44,408 bases of DNA from Silicimonas sp. GTDB taxonomy: Bacteria > Pseudomonadota > Alphaproteobacteria > Rhodobacterales > Rhodobacteraceae. Numbering within the stretch: the first letter of the stretch is position 1; every line of letters starts with the position of its first letter. The notes beneath the pieces are model-generated. The model was given only the letters and a program-made list of their open reading frames with translations, ran no database searches and was not told the origin of the DNA. The DNA is taken from positions 1-44,408 of the forward strand of contig JAJDOD010000023.1 in the NCBI GenBank assembly GCA_022340315.1. The letters run 5' to 3'. Made by a program: the position numbers and the translations under genes. Below, piece after piece: positions 43,545 through 44,408 of the stretch.

Positions 43545-44213
43545 TCAAGCGTCCACCCCGGCGCGTGCCAGCGCGGCGAAAAGCGCGGTGCCGTCCGACA
43601 TGCCAAGTGCGGGATCGGCAGCGCGCTCGGGATGAGGCATGAGCCCCAGAAGACGGCGGTTTTCCGACAGCAAGCCGGCGATCCGGTCGGTCGAACCGTT
43701 CAGGTCATCGGCATATCGGAACGCGATACGGTCTTCGCCCCTCAGCTCTGCCAGCGTTTCATCCGTCACAACGTAATTGCCGTCGTGATGCGCCACCGGA
43801 TACACAACTCTCTGGCCCTTGGCATAACCGGCGGTGAAATCGCTCGCCGACGTCGCCACGTCCAGTTCCACGGCCTTGCAGATGAATTTCAGCCGTGCGT
43901 TCCGCATCAGCGCGCCCGGCAGCAGGCCGGTTTCGGTCAGCACCTGGAAGCCGTTGCAGATACCGATGCCGTAGCCGCCCCGCTCGATATGCGACCGGAG
44001 GGCCCCAACGATCGGCGAGCGTGCCGCAATGGCGCCGCTGCGAAGGTAGTCGCCATAGGAAAACCCGCCGGGAACGCCGACGACGTCGATGCCGCCGGGC
44101 AACTCGGTCTCCTTGTGCCAGACCATCTCGACGGCGAAACCTGCATTGCGGAAGGCCACCGCAAGGTCGCGGTCACAGTTCGATCCGGGAAAAACAAGTA
44201 CGGCGGCTCTCAT
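43545..44213 (-). CDS. purQ: phosphoribosylformylglycinamidine synthase subunit PurQ
   Basis: A 222-residue glutamine amidotransferase subunit of FGAM synthase (step 4 of purine synthesis), which works with PurL and PurS. Motifs are VLVFPGSNCDRDLA, VGVPGGFSYGDYLRSGA, the nucleophile GICNGFQVL (Cys near residue 87) and the C-terminal catalytic MPHPERA (His and Glu). Length is typical. In many Rhodobacteraceae purS lies directly upstream; here the 195 bases to the window edge hold no purS but do hold a palindromic repeat. dctB follows 31 bases downstream on the same strand. Confidence 0.97.
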   Translation of the reverse strand: MRAAVLVFPGSNCDRDLAVAFRNAGFAVEMVWHKETELPGGIDVVGVPGGFSYGDYLRSGAIAARSPIVGALRSHIERGGYGIGICNGFQVLTETGLLPGALMRNARLKFICKAVELDVATSASDFTAGYAKGQRVVYPVAHHDGNYVVTDETLAELRGEDRIAFRYADDLNGSTDRIAGLLSENRRLLGLMPHPERAADPALGMSDGTALFAALARAGVDA

Positions 44214-44365
44214 GGCAAGCCATTTGCCCGAATTCGGCGCGAGACGCTAGGCAAATGTTGCCCGCCGGCGTCGGGACATGCCCGTGTGCGACCTGCCCCG
44301 CTTCATGATCCATCCCACCCCTGGTGCCGTAACAACGCGCCAATCGAGCAAGGGAGCCGGCATCA

Positions 44366-44406
44366 GACCTTATCCGCGGATACGGACCTTATCCGCGGAT
44401 AAGGTC
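44366..44406. repeat. palindromic direct repeat, arm GACCTTATCCG
   Basis: 44385-44406 is a perfect 22-bp palindrome (GACCTTATCCG and its complement). The first 17 bases of it also occur at 44366-44382, giving a direct repeat with a 19-base step. The array reaches the window edge, so further units may lie outside. It lies about 150 bases upstream of purQ. Confidence 0.75.
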
Positions 44407-44408
44407 GG

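Overview
The window is high-GC chromosomal DNA of an alphaproteobacterium, most likely a marine-type Rhodobacteraceae (Roseobacter group). The reasons are GcrA, HdaA, a short proline-tRNA ligase without the large editing insert, an RNase E with a long acidic insert, a stand-alone prephenate dehydratase next to a membrane-anchored cytochrome c, a DUF4169/ribbon-helix-helix pair behind fumC, and a dispersed hairpin repeat of a kind typical of these genomes. Most genes are housekeeping. I see no rRNA, tRNA, CRISPR array, insertion sequence or prophage.

Layout. 1-4.4 kb: a partial alpha/beta hydrolase, a secreted PQQ sugar dehydrogenase, proS, and a cupin gene divergent from a LysR regulator with a clear T-N11-A operator between them. 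4.4-13.1 kb: an AI-2E family permease/TfoX/HdaA operon, a single-domain CtrA-like receiver, and polyphosphate kinase and exopolyphosphatase separated by an opposite-strand block (second AI-2E permease and purine nucleoside phosphorylase). 13.1-16.3 kb: a small exported protein, argD-argF, and a tandem pair of Lin0512-family genes divergent from gcrA (16.4 kb). 17-19.1 kb: an accessory patch with an NTF2-PAS-LuxR regulator, a 64-residue protein and a gene-poor stretch with 11-bp phased repeats. 19.1-23.3 kb: rimO, a PdhR-like GntR regulator, an FMN reductase, pheA and cytochrome c.

23.5-29.4 kb: a complete yejABEF-type peptide ABC importer. 29.6-31.4 kb: a C-terminal DnaE2 OB-fold remnant directly behind a GTTC-N7-GTTC LexA-type box, an Lrp regulator with a palindrome at its start codon, a DUF6356 protein and an unknown protein. 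31.5-33.3 kb: fumC, DUF4169 and RHH genes, with overlapping starts and stops. 33.3-35.9 kb: a membrane-embedded alpha/beta hydrolase translationally coupled to a cytochrome P450. 36.2-39.9 kb: ccdA, a TusA-like protein and rne. 40.4-44.2 kb: the DctB/DctD two-component pair and purQ. The window ends in a repeated 22-bp palindrome.

The least ordinary items are the SOS-box/DnaE2 OB-fold fragment, a DctD whose AAA+ domain lacks the GAFTGA loop, the P450/membrane-hydrolase pair, the Lin0512 gene pair, the NTF2-PAS-HTH regulator with its small-protein partner, and three copies of a two-hairpin repeat that each begin within a few bases of a stop codon.
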